From NCBI RefSeq assembly GCF_028858725.1, contig NC_084773.1, positions 7,368,350-7,432,349 of the forward strand: DNA of 64,000 nucleotides, given 5' to 3'. Below the pieces are notes generated by a model that saw only the letters and a program-made list of their open reading frames with translations, was not told the origin of the DNA and did not search any database. Both the position numbers and the translations under genes were made by a program. The stretch's first letter is position 1; each line of letters begins with the position of its first letter. Origin of the DNA: Colius striatus (Eukaryota; Chordata; Aves; Coliiformes; Coliidae). Shown here in pieces: positions 1-12,129 of the stretch.

Positions 1-271
1 TGGCCACTGCTCCGCAGACATGGGGCCAAGCAGAGCCCTGCAAGTGGGGTTTCCAGAGCCTGGAGCATCTCACATGGGCTTGGTCACCAACTCCTTGCCT
101 CAGTTTCCCTCGTGCAACAGGATGGCCTCTTGCTGTGTCCCAGCATTAACTGGCCTACGAGCCCCTTGGGGCCATTCCTGGCATGGGGCAGACAGCTGGT
201 ACTGGGGCACAAGGGGACCTCCCACCCCAGCTCTGGGCAGAGCACACTTGGGCACACAGAGCAAGACTCAC

Positions 272-3200
272 CCCCGGGTCCTTCCCCTTCCGAAAACACT
301 CCTCCGTCTGCCCGGGCAGAGGCGGCCAGTAGATCTGAAACACAAAGGACCTGTTGGAGCAAGAAGCGGGGCCAGCCATGACTATGGCATGGGGATGGAG
401 AGAGGAACGGAGAGAGGGACCAGCAGCTCCCCAGAGCCCATCCAGCCCAGGGCTCCCGCTCTGTAATCCAGGGCAGGACCCTTCCTCCTGGGGAGGTGCA
501 TCCAGCAGTCGCAGCCCCTTTGGGTGGGCATGCTGGGGATGGCCAGAGCTGGCCTGGAAAGGGATGGACTTGTGGGTGGCCTGTGGAAAGGGTGCTGAGG
601 GACAGCAGGGAGCGATGAAACCCGAGTTACCCCCAGCCTTCAGACCAAGGGCAGCTTGGGTACACAAGCCCTTGACCCCACCACACTGACCCAGCCCCAA
701 GAGGGGCACTTCGTTTCCTTCTCCACTCTCTTCAGCTAGAAACAGCCAGAACCATGTTTGAAAGCTAAGAAGACGGTGAGGGAGGAGGGGAGGCACCACC
801 CAGAGACATTGTTCTGGCCTGTGACCTCTCCCACCAAGGAGCCAGGAGAGGTCTGGGGCCTTTTCCAGCTGAGCTCTGGCGCAGCTCGTTGCAAGGGTGG
901 ATGCTTTCAGCTCCTTGTCTCTGGGGGCTCCCAGCCATATATTGGGCCTGTGAAAGGGATGCCCAGATGGGCATGGGCAGCACTCACCTTCCCAATGGCA
1001 GCTTTTTAGGAGAGTGAGGCCTGAGACCCCATTCAGCATGCAGGGATCACCAGTGGGCTGCACCACTGATCTCCTGGGCTGCCAACAGTGACTAATTGCC
1101 AGATAGTTGCTAATTGCCCTCCAGTCACCACAGCCAGACCAGCCCTGCCAGGCTGTACAAGTTTCCAGTTACATTTTGAGGTGCTTCAGATGGGGACATC
1201 TCCGGGGTAGGTCACGTTTCAGGGTAACTTTGCCTGGCTTGGTTGGTTGCTCAGAGGGGTTAGGGGTGCCCTGGGGGTCAGGGTGGGGATGGAGACCCCG
1301 GGGTGCTCAGCAGGACCCAGCCCACCTCCTTGGCATCCACACTGGCCCCATCCAGCAGCAGGGAGTAGAGCACATCCTTTCCCCCGATGAAGAGCCTGTC
1401 CCGGTACTCGTCCAGGTAGAGGGAGCGGAAGCCCAGGAAGCCTCGGTGGCCAAAGAAGAGGACAGAGCGGTTGGTGCTCAGAAGCTCTGCCAGGGAGAGG
1501 GGGAAGAATCAAAAGGAGCCTTCTCAGACTCAAACACTGCAGGGTGTCATAAGCACTGTGTGCCCAAAACGTCCCCTCCCAGCCATAGACACAAATGTTT
1601 GCCTCCAGCCTGGGGGACAGCCTCTGCCACTCACAGCCAGTCAGCAGTAGGGTTCCAGGCGACTTTCAGCCAGCAAGGTTCATCTGAACCACCGCGGGCT
1701 CCTGCCACAGCCGTGCCGCAGTGAGAGGGACGTGCAAGAGCCTGGTGAAGGCTGTGCCCGCCGCGGGCTGCGCTCGCAAGGAGCCCGGGGGGCGGCGAGG
1801 GCACGAGCGGAGTGGGCAGAAAGCAAGCCCGGCCGCCCCCCGTGTGCCAGCTGCGGACACAGCAGCACACATTCGGACAGAGCCGGGGGAAATCGGCACA
1901 CAAACCCCCCGTCCGCCAGCCCTCGCTGCCGGGGAGGCTTCCTCCCCGTCACGGCACAGGGATGGCGCTGCGGAAAGGCACCGACACGGGAATGCTGCAT
2001 CCCTGGGACGGACATCACCTCCTGGCACCCCTGAGAGCCCGGAGCACAAAGCTCTGATGGTCCAAGCCCGAATCCCGCAGGGTGCTGAGGGCACCGTGGC
2101 GGTGACAACGACCCGGGGGCGGTGGAGGGGGCGCTTCCCTCCCGATGGGAAGCGATTTTCGGGGTCATTAAGCCGAAATCCCCCGGCGCGCTGGCGCCCA
2201 TCCAGCCGCCACAGAGGGAGGGGGGCAGGGAGAGCCTCTCAGCTTCCCCGCGCTCTGAAACCCCGTCCCAGCCGCTGCCCCGACCCCGGGCCAGTGCACC
2301 GTGACTGCCGGGCGGAGGAGGAGGAGGACAAAGCGCCATTGATGAGCGCAGCCGTGTCCCCAGACACCCTCCGCCCAGGAAGGCTGCCAGCCGCCGCTGC
2401 TGACCCCGGGGAAAGACCCAGCCGGACCGGCCCCCACGCACGTCCCTGTGAGAGAGGGAATGGCACTGGGACAAGCCCAGCTGCCAGCAGCCCAGGACAC
2501 CGGGGCACCGAGCTCTGCTCTGGCTGGAGGGACGTTTGTCACCTCCTGCGAGGAGGTGGCCAGTGGCACAATGTCACCATCCTGGTGGGAAATGCCTCTT
2601 CTGGGACCTGCAAGGGAGAGAAGGTCCATCTCCAGGCAGGGCGGTCACAGCCACCTCCACCCCATCACACACTGCTCCATCCTTGCCAAGTTGCCCAAGG
2701 GCAGTCTCATTGCCCTAACTGGTGATGCTGGCAGCATGGAGGGATATGGCCCCAAGGGCTTGATCCTCACCAGAAGAGCCCCATGCCTTCAAGCAGAGTT
2801 AACACCAGGCACAGGGGTCCCTCCACCCCATCCCCTTGGGGTACCCTCCTCCCCATGCCCTCCCGGCTTCTCACATCCTCCCCTGTCGCCGGGCCCAGCC
2901 CGGGAAAACTCTGTCGTCTCCTTCTATTCTTGCCCTGCAATAATATTTTCCCAGCTCAGAATAACGTTGACAAAGTCCTCGGGCTCCTTTTATTGTTTCA
3001 AGCCCAGGCTTCCCCTTCTCCCTCAGCCTCAGCAAATTCCTCCTACGCCTCAGGTTACGCCAGCTCCAGGCACCTTCCTCTTCCCTGGCTTCATCTCCCC
3101 CAGGGAGCAGCATCCTGCCATGCCCCATCCGTCCCCAGAAACCCTTTACCCCAGGGTGGGGGTTCTGTAGGAGCCGCCCCCCAATTGGAGAGTCCCTCGA

Positions 3201-4953
3201 GGAGTGGGGAGGGGAGTGGGTCAGGGAAGTGTTTGGAGGGCACTGGGACATGCTGCCGTGTCCCTGGTGCACTCAGCAGCCAAATGCTCTTTAACCTCTT
3301 ACACGAGCCACTTCTGGGAGTTGAAACAGGATAAAAAGACGAGCTTGAAGTGAGAGTGAGACTTGGGGTCACGGCCACCCCTGCACCCACAGCAAGATGC
3401 CTTCCCCTGGGGTCCCCCCTGAAACATCACCCCACAGCCAGAACCATTGGCCACACACAGCCCAGGCCGAGGAGCTAAGCACAAGCAGCTTAAGCTCACC
3501 CAGCCTTCATTTGGGAGCTTTCTAATGGCTTTAATTGAAACGTTCGTTTTCTTTTTCTTCCCCCCAGGGAGAAGGCGGTGGCAGAATTTGTTTCATGGGA
3601 AATTTCAGTTTCTGCTTCTAATTTGGAAGAGGAACAAACTAACCGGCTTCAGAATTAAGGGGGAAAAAAAAAGCTTCAAAAGGTTGTTGGGTCCCGGCGG
3701 GAGGAGCCCACCCGGCCCCGGCCCAGGCGAGCCGTTCGCACCTGGGGCACGGCACGGCGCGGCACGGCACGGCGCGGCGCGGCGCGGCCGGACATGCTGC
3801 TGGAGCGGAGTAGACCCTGAGCCAACGACCGAGCCCTGCTGGGACCCCCAAGCTCCTGTCCCTGCTGCCAAGCCCAACCTCAACACACTGGGTCTCAGCA
3901 CCGGGAGCCTGTACTTCTCAGGGCAAGAGAGGCCACTGCGTGCCTCAGTTTCCCCCTGTCGACAGAGGGAGCCCCAGGACAAAGCCGAGGGACCCCTAAA
4001 CCGGGCAGCACAAGGGCAGACACTCACTTTCTCCCAGCACAGGGCTTGCTTTGCGGCTCCAGGGGCTCTCAGAGAGCTGGGCTGCGCCAGCCCTTCCCCT
4101 CTTTGGGAAGGGCAAAGACACACGGTTTGCATTTTTGTAAATTATGTGTTTTTTCAGAGCAGGCTCATTGCTTTTAGGAAAGAAGGAGGAGATTGGGGCG
4201 CTCCGGACTCTGTCAAGTTTGGCTGGAAGCAGCCCCCGGATTAAGCTGGCAGAGAGGAGGATACAGCGAGCCAGAGCAAGATCATGGGGAGAGATTGAAT
4301 CAAAACCAAGCTCTGCCGGCGCAACACCCCGAGCACCCCCCGGCACCCGCACCCCAGCTCATCCCGGGCGCTCCCCGGCTCCCTCCCAGCCGCAGGCAGC
4401 GTCCTGAGTACCCACGGGGATACCCACGCCAGCGGATCCCTCACCCACCCTCCCCAGATACCAGAGCGTGCCCGTGCCAGGAGAGCGCCGTGCCTCAGTT
4501 TCCACACACACACACTCCACGTGGGAGCCGATCCCTCGTGGGAACAAGCAGAGCATCCCCCCGCTCCCCCGGCAGCCGTCCAACACCGGGCTTTCCCCGC
4601 TTCCTCCTCGCCCCCCGCCACGGAGGGGGGGGTGGGTGTGCAGAGCAGTCACCCCCAGCACAAACCGAGCCTCGAGCACAAGATGGGCCCCCCCCAAAAC
4701 CACGCATAAACCCGCACTTTGGACACAGCGCCCACAGCTGATGTTCCTCAAGCCTCCACCCGGCCACTCCTGCGGAGACGAGGGGTGCTGAGGCCACCCC
4801 TAATGTGTGCAGCCCCCCTCCAGCCCCGCAGCAGGTGCCCCCCCCGTCGCCCCGCTCACCGCGGTAGGACAGACGGAGCCGGGGCAGACGGATCCCCGCC
4901 GCCAGCAGCGCAGCCCCCAGACAGCACACCCACACCGGCACCGCCGCCCGCAT
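272..4953 (-). CDS. SEMA3G: SEMA3G, 5' part (coding exons 1-3; continues off the left edge)
   Basis: Secreted class-3 semaphorin, a guidance cue that in mammals signals through neuropilin/plexin receptors and is enriched in endothelium. Visible coding exons on the minus strand are 4860-4953, 1326-1486 and 272-334, joined in consistent phase (1, 0, 0) with GT-AG junctions. Exon 1 begins at ATG 4953 and encodes a hydrophobic signal peptide (VCCLGAALLAAG) followed by PRLRLSYR. Exon 2 holds the start of the sema domain, including the family motif LDEYRDRLFIGG. Exon 3 has WPPLPGQTEEC, with the sema-domain cysteine. The combination PRLRLSYR plus LDEYRDRLF plus WPP.PGQ.EEC fits human SEMA3G better than SEMA3B or SEMA3F, as I recall those sequences. 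The next exon, expected to start near TECANFV, should lie left of position 1. Intron 1 is 3.4 kb. Confidence 0.9.
1487..4859. other. SEMA3G intron 1, no coding exon; AT-rich enhancer-like patches
   Basis: No exon of a known protein is visible. Most of it is GC-rich. Two patches stand out as AT-rich with non-random motif content: about 2925-3010, with GACAAAG and TTTATTGTTT (TCF/SOX-type sites), and about 3490-3690, with CTTTAATTGAAACG and long A and T runs. They look like conserved intronic enhancers, but conservation cannot be tested from one sequence. Long open frames here are by-products of GC richness. Confidence 0.4.
3746..3792. repeat. Pentanucleotide microsatellite (GGCAC/GGCGC)n
   Basis: Nine or so adjacent five-base units alternate GGCAC and GGCGC inside SEMA3G intron 1. 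This is a short, CpG-rich simple repeat that is likely length-variable. Confidence 0.85.
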
Positions 4954-4969
4954 CCCGCCGCCGCTCCCG

Positions 4970-5060
4970 GGGCTGCCGGTGCCACACGGCTTTTATGGGG
5001 CCGTCCTCCGACCGCCCCCGGCCCGCCCCGGCCCGCCCCGGCCCCGCCACCCCCCTCCGC
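4970..5060 (-). promoter_or_regulatory. SEMA3G: SEMA3G core promoter: TATA-like box plus GC boxes
   Basis: Read on the minus strand, a TATA-like CATAAAAG (4990-4997) lies about 37 bases upstream of the SEMA3G start codon. It is preceded by a dense run of GGGCGGG/GGCCGGGGCGG boxes (about 5010-5045). This implies transcription starting near 4960-4965 and a very short 5' leader. The role is inferred from position and motif only. Confidence 0.55.
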
Positions 5061-6284
5061 ATCCCCATCCCTCGGGAGGGCACTGAGAGCTCGTCACACC
5101 CCCAAATCCAGTCGTTTAGGCTTTGCTGTAGCCCCTCTCCGCCAAAAGAACCGACCCCACCAGCCTCTCCAGCTCACCCCTGGGGACGGGGAGTAGGGGA
5201 GGGAAGATGGGGTCTCGCAGCCTTGTCGTCCTGGAGGGGTGGGAGTGGTGGCAGACCTGTCCTCCAAGAAGGACACTTGGCGTGGGGTGTTCTCCAAGCA
5301 GCGCTGGGTACCCGGCTCTGGGGTCCCAACTCAGCAAGTTGGGGATGCCAGGCGCGGTGGAGATGGGGGCTGAGCGGGACCGAGGGAGCCACGGGGTGCC
5401 ACATACAGCCTTGGTGCACCCAGAGGGCAGGGACAGGGCAGCGGGGATGCACCGCTGTACGAGGAACCCGGCCAGAAAGCAAGACCCCACAGTACCCCAC
5501 AGTACCCACCCCACTCCCATGCCATCCTCCCCTAGAGCTGCAGAGTCAGGTGTAAGACCCCGATAAAAGATCACACACTGGTTTCCCCGGGGAGCCTGGG
5601 CAAGCGTGACGGCATTTCCCCCTTCCAAAAGCCTTGGACTTTCCCCCTCAGTGGATAGAAGGGGAAGGAGCCGAGAAGCTGGTATCCTGTCCCTCTCCAC
5701 AAGCCTCATCCCTGCCTCCAGTCCCAGCAAGGCAAAGCCCCTCCAGCCCCAGCCCCTCGAGGGCTGCAGCCGCTTTGGTCACTACCTCAACCCCGACTTT
5801 TTGTAAGAGAGAAGCTCTGCAACTCCCCGGATCGGGGCAGAACCACCCTAAATTGGCTCAGCGGGCCTTCAGCCCTTGTCCGTGTTTGCCCGCAGGGGTG
5901 GGCGGCACGGGGGCCTCTGGGGCAGACCCAGCAGCCCCGGGGGCCGGGGAGCGGCGTGCGGGGGCTGGGAGCGAGCGCAGCGGCAGCTCTGGCAGCGGAG
6001 CGGGCTGCCTGTCCCGACCCGCACGTCGCCCGCCCGCGCCCGCGGCTCTGCGCGGCGGCACCCGCCACGAGCTGATGGATCAGCTCCTTCCCCCGGGACC
6101 CCGAGGCGGGTCTGGAGCGGAGGCTCCCACAGCCTGCCCGGGCAGCAGCCCGCCGTGCTCCAGCCCGACCAGTCCCGGGGGCAGACCCCACCGCACCGAG
6201 GGAAGCCGCGGTGCCTGAGCTCCCCGAGACCCCCCCGGGCAGCACAGACAGATCCCGCTGCTCCCGGCTGTGCTTACAAAGGGC
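5061..6284. other. Intergenic spacer between SEMA3G and ACY1; CpG-rich patch
   Basis: SEMA3G and ACY1 are both transcribed leftward, so this spacer lies downstream of ACY1 and upstream of SEMA3G. The stretch 5880-6120 is strongly GC/CpG-rich and contains a short perfect inverted repeat (GAGCTGAT-GG-ATCAGCTC, 6069-6086). I find no coding exon with recognisable protein similarity; the long open frames are compositional. Confidence 0.4.
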
Positions 6285-6285
6285 A

Positions 6286-6291
6286 TTTATT
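6286..6291 (-). terminator. ACY1: ACY1 polyadenylation signal AATAAA
   Basis: AATAAA on the minus strand, about 420 bases past the ACY1 stop codon, is the only canonical signal in the 3' region. It implies a 3' UTR of roughly 0.45 kb. Confidence 0.75.
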
Positions 6292-6712
6292 GACTCGCAC
6301 GGGGAGGACGAGGGCCGCTGGCCCCAGCTGCCCCGGCAAGAGGGCAGGGAGGCAGGCTGAGGTGCAGGCAGGCAGAGTGGGGCACTAGCCAGCCCCTTAC
6401 TCCACAGCCAGTACAGCTGGGGGTGGCACCGGCGCAGGGAGGCACCGCCGACACCTGAAAAGGCAGGAGGCAGCTGGGCACGAGGCTCTGCTGGCACCAA
6501 GGCAAGGGGGATACAACCCCCAGGAGGTGGCTGGCACCCAGATTTCGAGGGTACAGCCGGGACAGTTGGCACAGGCACTGGGCCAGCCCTGAGCACAGCC
6601 ACTGTGAGATGATGCCAGCTGGCTCCCCGGCACCCTGGCAAGCAGTCGCTGTGCCCACACTCTGCCCCCTTTTCAAGCCTCAGCACAGCTGCCCTGCCCC
6701 TCGCCGAGGTGC

Positions 6713-9700
6713 TCAGTGCTCGGCGGGCAGCGGGGGCACGGAGGCCAGGGCGGGCAGCAGGCGGGCGTAGATGTCGATGCCCCGCAGGAAGACTTGCTCG
6801 TTGAGGAACTCGTTGTGGTCGTGGAGCAGCACTGGGGTGCGGTTCATGGGTGAGAAGCCGATAGCGGGGTGTCCTGCCTGGGGATGGGGGGTATGGGGTG
6901 AGCCCGGGGCTGGGATGGGCCCCCCTCTACAGGGGCTGTGGGTGTGAGCCCCGGTGGGCGCTCCCTGGCTGGGCTGGCATCGCACTCACCGCGCGGATGT
7001 AGCGGCTGTCGGTGGCAGCTGGGAAGATCTCGAGCTTGAGCTGCAGCTTCCTAACAGTGAGATTGTGTCAGGCTGGGCAGGGGCGCAGCCGAGGCCCCTG
7101 ATCCTCTGCCACCTCACAGGCAGCGACACCACAAGAGGGAGGTCCCCCAGCCCTGCAGGACACTCAACCCCATTGCCTTCAGGAGGGGACATGGGGAGAC
7201 GCCCTGGCATGGAATGGAATCAGCCAACAAAGATGGGGAAGGGTGTGGAGCACAAGGCTGATGGGGAGAGACTGAGGGAACTAGAGGTGTTTAGCCTGGG
7301 GAAGAGGAGGCTGAGGGAAGATGTGTGCACTCTCTACAACTGCCTGACAGGAGGCTGTAGTGGAGGGGGGTCAGTCTCTTCTCCCAAGCAACGAGTGACA
7401 GGACAAGAGGAAATGGGCTCAAGTTGCCCCAGGGGAGCTTTAGATTGGAGCTGAGACAGAACTTTTTCCCTGAGAGGGTTGTCAGCTCCTGTCCCAGGGA
7501 GATGGGGGAGTCCTCAGCCCTGGAGCTATTGCAGAGCCATGGAGCTGAGGTGCTGAGGGCCATGGGTTAGTGCTGGGCTTGGCAGGGTGAGGGCTGCCTT
7601 GGAGGGCTGGGACTTGATGATCTTAAAAGGTCTTTTCCAACCAAAATAATTTTGTGATTCTATGTGTCTATGATCTCCTCCCAGTCCCTGCCATGACCCC
7701 AGAACCCTCTTCCAGAGGATGAGGGGAGGGGTCCTGCCCTTCCCAGGACACTACTCACATGTCCCTGCAGACCCCGCTGAAGGCTTTCCACCACGGGTCC
7801 GACTCCTCAGTGGAGGTGATGTGTTGGTCCATGCATTTCTGAGGGAGAGAGGGGGCTGGTGAGGGGCAGGGGGTGTGCACACGGGGTGTGAGCGATGGAC
7901 ACAATGCATCCAGACAGCCGAGCCCCCTCACCTGGTGAAACTCATAGGTGACGCCGTCTCCGGCAGCACGGCACCACGCAGCCACCTGCTCCTCGAAGGC
8001 CTGTGGCACAAACCAGAGGAGGGGTGTGAGCAGGGCACCCCCCAACCCACTCCCCTCCCAGCTGGGGCCGGCGTGGCACCCACCTTCAGATCCACAGTGG
8101 GGGGGATGCGGATGTCGAAGCCGGCCGCCATCTCCGAGGGCACCACGTTGAAGGAGACGCCCCCCTCCAGCATGGTCATGTTGAGGGAGGTGACGTCCCC
8201 CAGGGTCAGGCTCGAGTCAGATTTGAGCCTCGGGAGACACAAGGGAGAGTCACCCTCCACCACCCAGGGTGGGGGAAAGTGCTGCCCCCTCAAACGGGGA
8301 AACTGAGGCAGGGGGGAGCAGAGCCCGGCTTAGGATGCCAAAGGCCCCTCCTGAAGCCACAGCCAGCCCACTGCCCGGCTCCTACCTCTGCTTCTCACTC
8401 TCCCTGAAGGCCAGGAAGGAGGTGATGACTTTGTGCTGGGGAGGGAAGGAGGGAAGGGCAGCGGGTGAGGACCTGGTAGGCAGGCAGGGAGTGTGCGGGG
8501 GGGCAGCCCCTCTCTTACCATCTTCTCAGCCGCCGTGTTGCTGATGAAGCGGGACCCGTGCCCGGGGCTACCCATGCACTTCACCTTTATCCCTGCAGCA
8601 GTGGGGGCAGAAAGAGGCATTGGGCAGGAAGCCTGGGGTGGCACCCGTGACCCAGTGCCCTGCAGAGCCAGGGACAGGGCAGTGGGCAAGTGGCTACTCA
8701 CACCATGGGCTCTTCTCGCCGTAGAAGACGCTGAAGGTGTCAGATGGGCTGGCAAGGCCTGAGGTGGGCACAGAGGGGGAGTCGGCAGGGCATGGGGGTG
8801 CCAGGATGTGCCCCACTCTGCCCTGGCAGCATCTTCCCTCTAGGCTGGCACCACGTGGGTTGCTGCCCAGGGGAAGGAGCTCCCAAGAGGACCCCTGGAG
8901 CCATGCCAGTGCCCGGGGAGTGATGCCAACAGGAGGAGACACATCCCCATGCCAGCCTGACCGCCACTCACCCTCATCCATGGTGAAGCCCACGTTGAGT
9001 GCTTTGAACTCGGGGCGCTGCACAAACGTCTCCATGCCCTTGTGTCCACCCACCTCCTCGTCTGTGGGGCAGAACTTGGCATGGAGGAAGGAGCTGGGGC
9101 AGTCCCTGGCCCACCACCCCCTGGTCCTCCTTCCACACCAGCCTGGGTGCCACTGGCACACATGATGCCTTCAGATGTGGAAACCCCTCCAGCCTCCAGC
9201 TTGGGGAGCTCAAGATCTGGAGAGGCTGGGAGGGTGCCCGGCTGCTCCGTCATGGGGAACTCCAGAGCATCCCCCAGCTGCCAGCCCTTCCTGTGCCCCC
9301 AAGAGGGGCCACCCTGGGGACTCACCAGGCACAAAGGTGAGGTGGATAGTGCGGGCAAAACACTTTCCCTCTGCTTTCAGCCTCCGGATGGCCTCAAGGT
9401 ACCTGTGGGGAGAAGGCAGTGCCTGGGCATCACGGATGAGAGGGGCTGGTGTGCTCTGAGCCATCTCCATCAGGAGGTCAAGCAATGGCACCTTCAGCCC
9501 CAGGGACCCTGGGGATGGTGGCACTCCATCCTTCATCACTCAGGGGCACCCCCACCACCATATCCACCTGGCAGGCACAGAGCCCCCCACTCACTGGATG
9601 GAGACACACTTCATGTCCTGGGCACCCCGGGCATAGATGTTGCCTTGCGAGTCCTTAACAGCCTCCAGGGGTGGGTAGTTCCAGTGCTTCTGCAGGGAGC

Positions 9701-11117
9701 AGCGGCCGTGAGGGGCACAGCGGGCACCAGCTCCCATTCTGCTGCCACCCCCATTCCTCTCCACCTTGCCCATCCCACCCCTCGCCCTGTCCTGGCACCT
9801 CAAAGACGGGCACAACATCGGTGTGGGAGTTGAGGAGGATGGAGCGCAGGCGGGGGTTGGTGCCCTGCCAGGTCATGATCAGCACCACGTGGCCCTGGCA
9901 CACCTGTGGGGCAAAGGCAGGGTGTCACTGGGGTCCGAGAGGCGGGAGCCAAAAACCAAAACCATCTTGATGCCACCTGGCATGTGAACCCTTTCTCAGG
10001 TGGCAGAGGCACAAGATCAAGTCAGGCGGAGGAGAGGCGATGAACCCAGCATCTTCCCCCGGTGCCCAGGAGTCCCCTGGCACAGCCAGGGCCCAGCAGG
10101 AAGGACACCCTGAGCCAACGTGACCCTGCCAGGTCCGTGGCTAATCATAGCACAGGCGGCTGCAAAGGTCAGCGGGGAGCAGCTGGAACGGAGCTTAAGG
10201 AGGGCTCAGGGTGGCAGAGGATTAAGGGCAGAGATCCACTCCCGGCCGGTTCCAGGGCAGCAGCAGCGGGAGGGCCCTGGCACTGGGAGCAGATGGGGGG
10301 GTGGATGGACAGATGGACAGACCAGGGGCTGCTCCTCGCCTTGCTCACCTCCACTTTTTGACAGGTCAAGCCCAGGTCGGTGCCGATGCGCTCCAAAAAC
10401 CGGATGGCCGCATCTGGGGAGCAGTGGGGATGCCTGGGGTTATGTCAGCAACTCCCTCCCCTCTCACTGCAACCCCCCAGGGACTCCCAGGCTCTCTGAG
10501 GTTCCCAGGCCAAGGACAGAGGTGACCAGAGAGGGCAGGTGATGGAGGCCCTGGGCACAAGAGGTGTCCAGGAGCAGGGACAGGAGCTGCTCATCACTGT
10601 CCCTTTGGTGAGTGGACTAGGGGAACATGACAAAATAAACATGGAAGGGGGTGAATTCGGGGGGGCTGATCCTCCATAGGAGCCTGGGGAGCCCCTCACC
10701 AATAAAGACATCTCGATGTACTTGAACGGGAGGATGGAAACATTAACAGCAGGAGATCTACACGGGGTTGCCACAGAGCTGGGGCAGAATGAGAAGTAAG
10801 GGGGCACAGGGCTGGAGGAAGCACACAGCAGCTCTGGGAGCCCTCCAGACACCCCTGCCCTGAGCAAAGGCCAGCAAAGGTAAGGCATTTGCTCCTTAAC
10901 ACCACCATCAAAACAGCCCTGGGTGAGGACTCGGGCAGCCAGGTCCAAAGACCGGAGCCTCAGAGCCTCAACTCCACACGGCTCCCTGTCCTGTGCCCCC
11001 ATCCTCACCGTAGTCAGGTTTGGGGTGGACGGTGTCGATCCTCAAGTACTCCCGGAAGAGCGTAACCGAGGGATCCTCGGAAGCCCCCGTGCCCTTCCCG
11101 GGCTTGCCGGGTGCCAT
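6713..11117 (-). CDS. ACY1: Aminoacylase-1 (ACY1), complete, 14 coding exons
   Basis: Cytosolic zinc M20-family hydrolase that removes acyl groups from N-acetylated amino acids. Exons: 11009-11117, 10349-10413, 9799-9903, 9595-9689, 9326-9402, 8972-9061, 8702-8758, 8519-8592, 8386-8435, 8084-8228, 7932-8000, 7759-7838, 6990-7050, 6713-6877. All junctions are GT-AG and phases match throughout, giving about 413 residues (human 408). Zinc/catalytic motifs are intact: NSHTDVVP (His about 85), [21 protein letters not shown] and LLHDHNEF near the C terminus. The start is ATG 11117 in good context (GGCCATGG), with no upstream in-frame alternative of similar quality. A CR1 element sits in the next-to-last intron. 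A 5' untranslated intron probably ends at 11142 (acceptor CCCGTAG). No lesions seen. Confidence 0.97.
7230..7672 (+). mobile_element. CR1 LINE, 5'-truncated 3' end
   Basis: About 440 bases match the 3' region of chicken-repeat-1 elements. Diagnostic phrases are CTCTACAACTGCCTGACAGG, TCTTCTCCCAAGCAACGAGT, GACAAGAGGAAATGG and the terminal AAAGGTCTTTTCCAACC, followed by degenerate ATTCTATG-type tail repeats. It is inserted antisense in the next-to-last ACY1 intron (7051-7758). The 5' end is truncated, as is usual for CR1, and no open reading frame survives. Moderate divergence from remembered CR1 consensus suggests an old copy. Confidence 0.93.
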
Positions 11118-11689
11118 GGCCCGGCCTGGGGCTGCGAAGCTCTACGGGAAGAGCAGCAGGATGGTTAATAACCCACCGGCCCCTCCAAAGTCCGCTGCAG
11201 GTGAGTTCCATCGCCACAGAAACCGAAGCAGGAGGGGGCAAAGGTCTGCTCCAGGGGAGTCCTGGGAGATGCCTCCATGGGGCAAGTCCCTTGACTTGGA
11301 TATGGGTGGAAGTGCCCCCATGTTGTCATTTCATTTCATTCTCCCCCCAAAGTGTGTGTTCCTGCCCCAAACACAATGCCAGGGTGAGCTGTGATGCCGA
11401 GGCGTGGGGCAAGGAGTAAGCTGGGGTGTAGTGGGCTAGTAGGGAGGAAAGGGGGGTAATAAGGTGGGGAAAGAGGTTATAGTGGGAAGAAGAGCATAAA
11501 AGGCAGGGGTTAGCTGGAGGTTGAGGGGAGTGCAGGGGGCTCAATTGTTTACAGAGGGATTGGGGGGCTATTGGGGAGGTGTTGGGCTGCTTGGTGTTTG
11601 AGGAGTGCTGGGCACCAGAGAGACAGGAGGGTGTAGGGTGGTATGGGGCAGAGGGGGGCAGCAGGGAGAAGGGTGAAGGGAACATTGCG

Positions 11690-12085
11690 GGGTGGGGGTA
11701 GGGGGTGCAGAGAGAGGTGCAGGGCACCATGGATAGTGGTGCAGGGGGGCCAAGGGGCACGGGTGGGGAGTAGCACTACCACAGCTGGGTGCAGAGAGGG
11801 GCACAGTGGGGCGCAGGGGTACTGCACTTGAGGTGCAGGGCACCACGGTTAGAGCTGCGGGGAGTGCAGGAGACCGTGAGCGGGGTGCAGGGGCGGTGTG
11901 ACCAGGGGGGTGGGACAGGGTACCACGGTTAGAAGGGCAGCGGGGTGCAGGATGCCATGGTGAGGAGAGCAGGGGGTCCAGGGTACCGTGGTTAGGAGGG
12001 CATGGGGTGCAGGATACCGTGGTCAAGGGTGCAGAGGGGTGCAGAGTACCGTGTAAGAGGGTGCAGGAGGGCAGACGAGGGGTGC
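11690..12085. repeat. G-rich degenerate minisatellite, ~31-bp unit
   Basis: Repeated phrases of the form GGGGTGCAGG-(A/G)TACCGTGGTTAGGAGGGC recur, with the clearest 31-32-base units at about 11938-12065 and looser copies back to about 11690. It lies in the inferred first (untranslated) intron of ACY1, just downstream of the promoter, and is C-rich in the transcript. Confidence 0.75.
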
Positions 12086-12129
12086 AAGGGGGGTGCCCCC
12101 AACCTCAAGGTGCCGGGGCTGCCGGCCCG

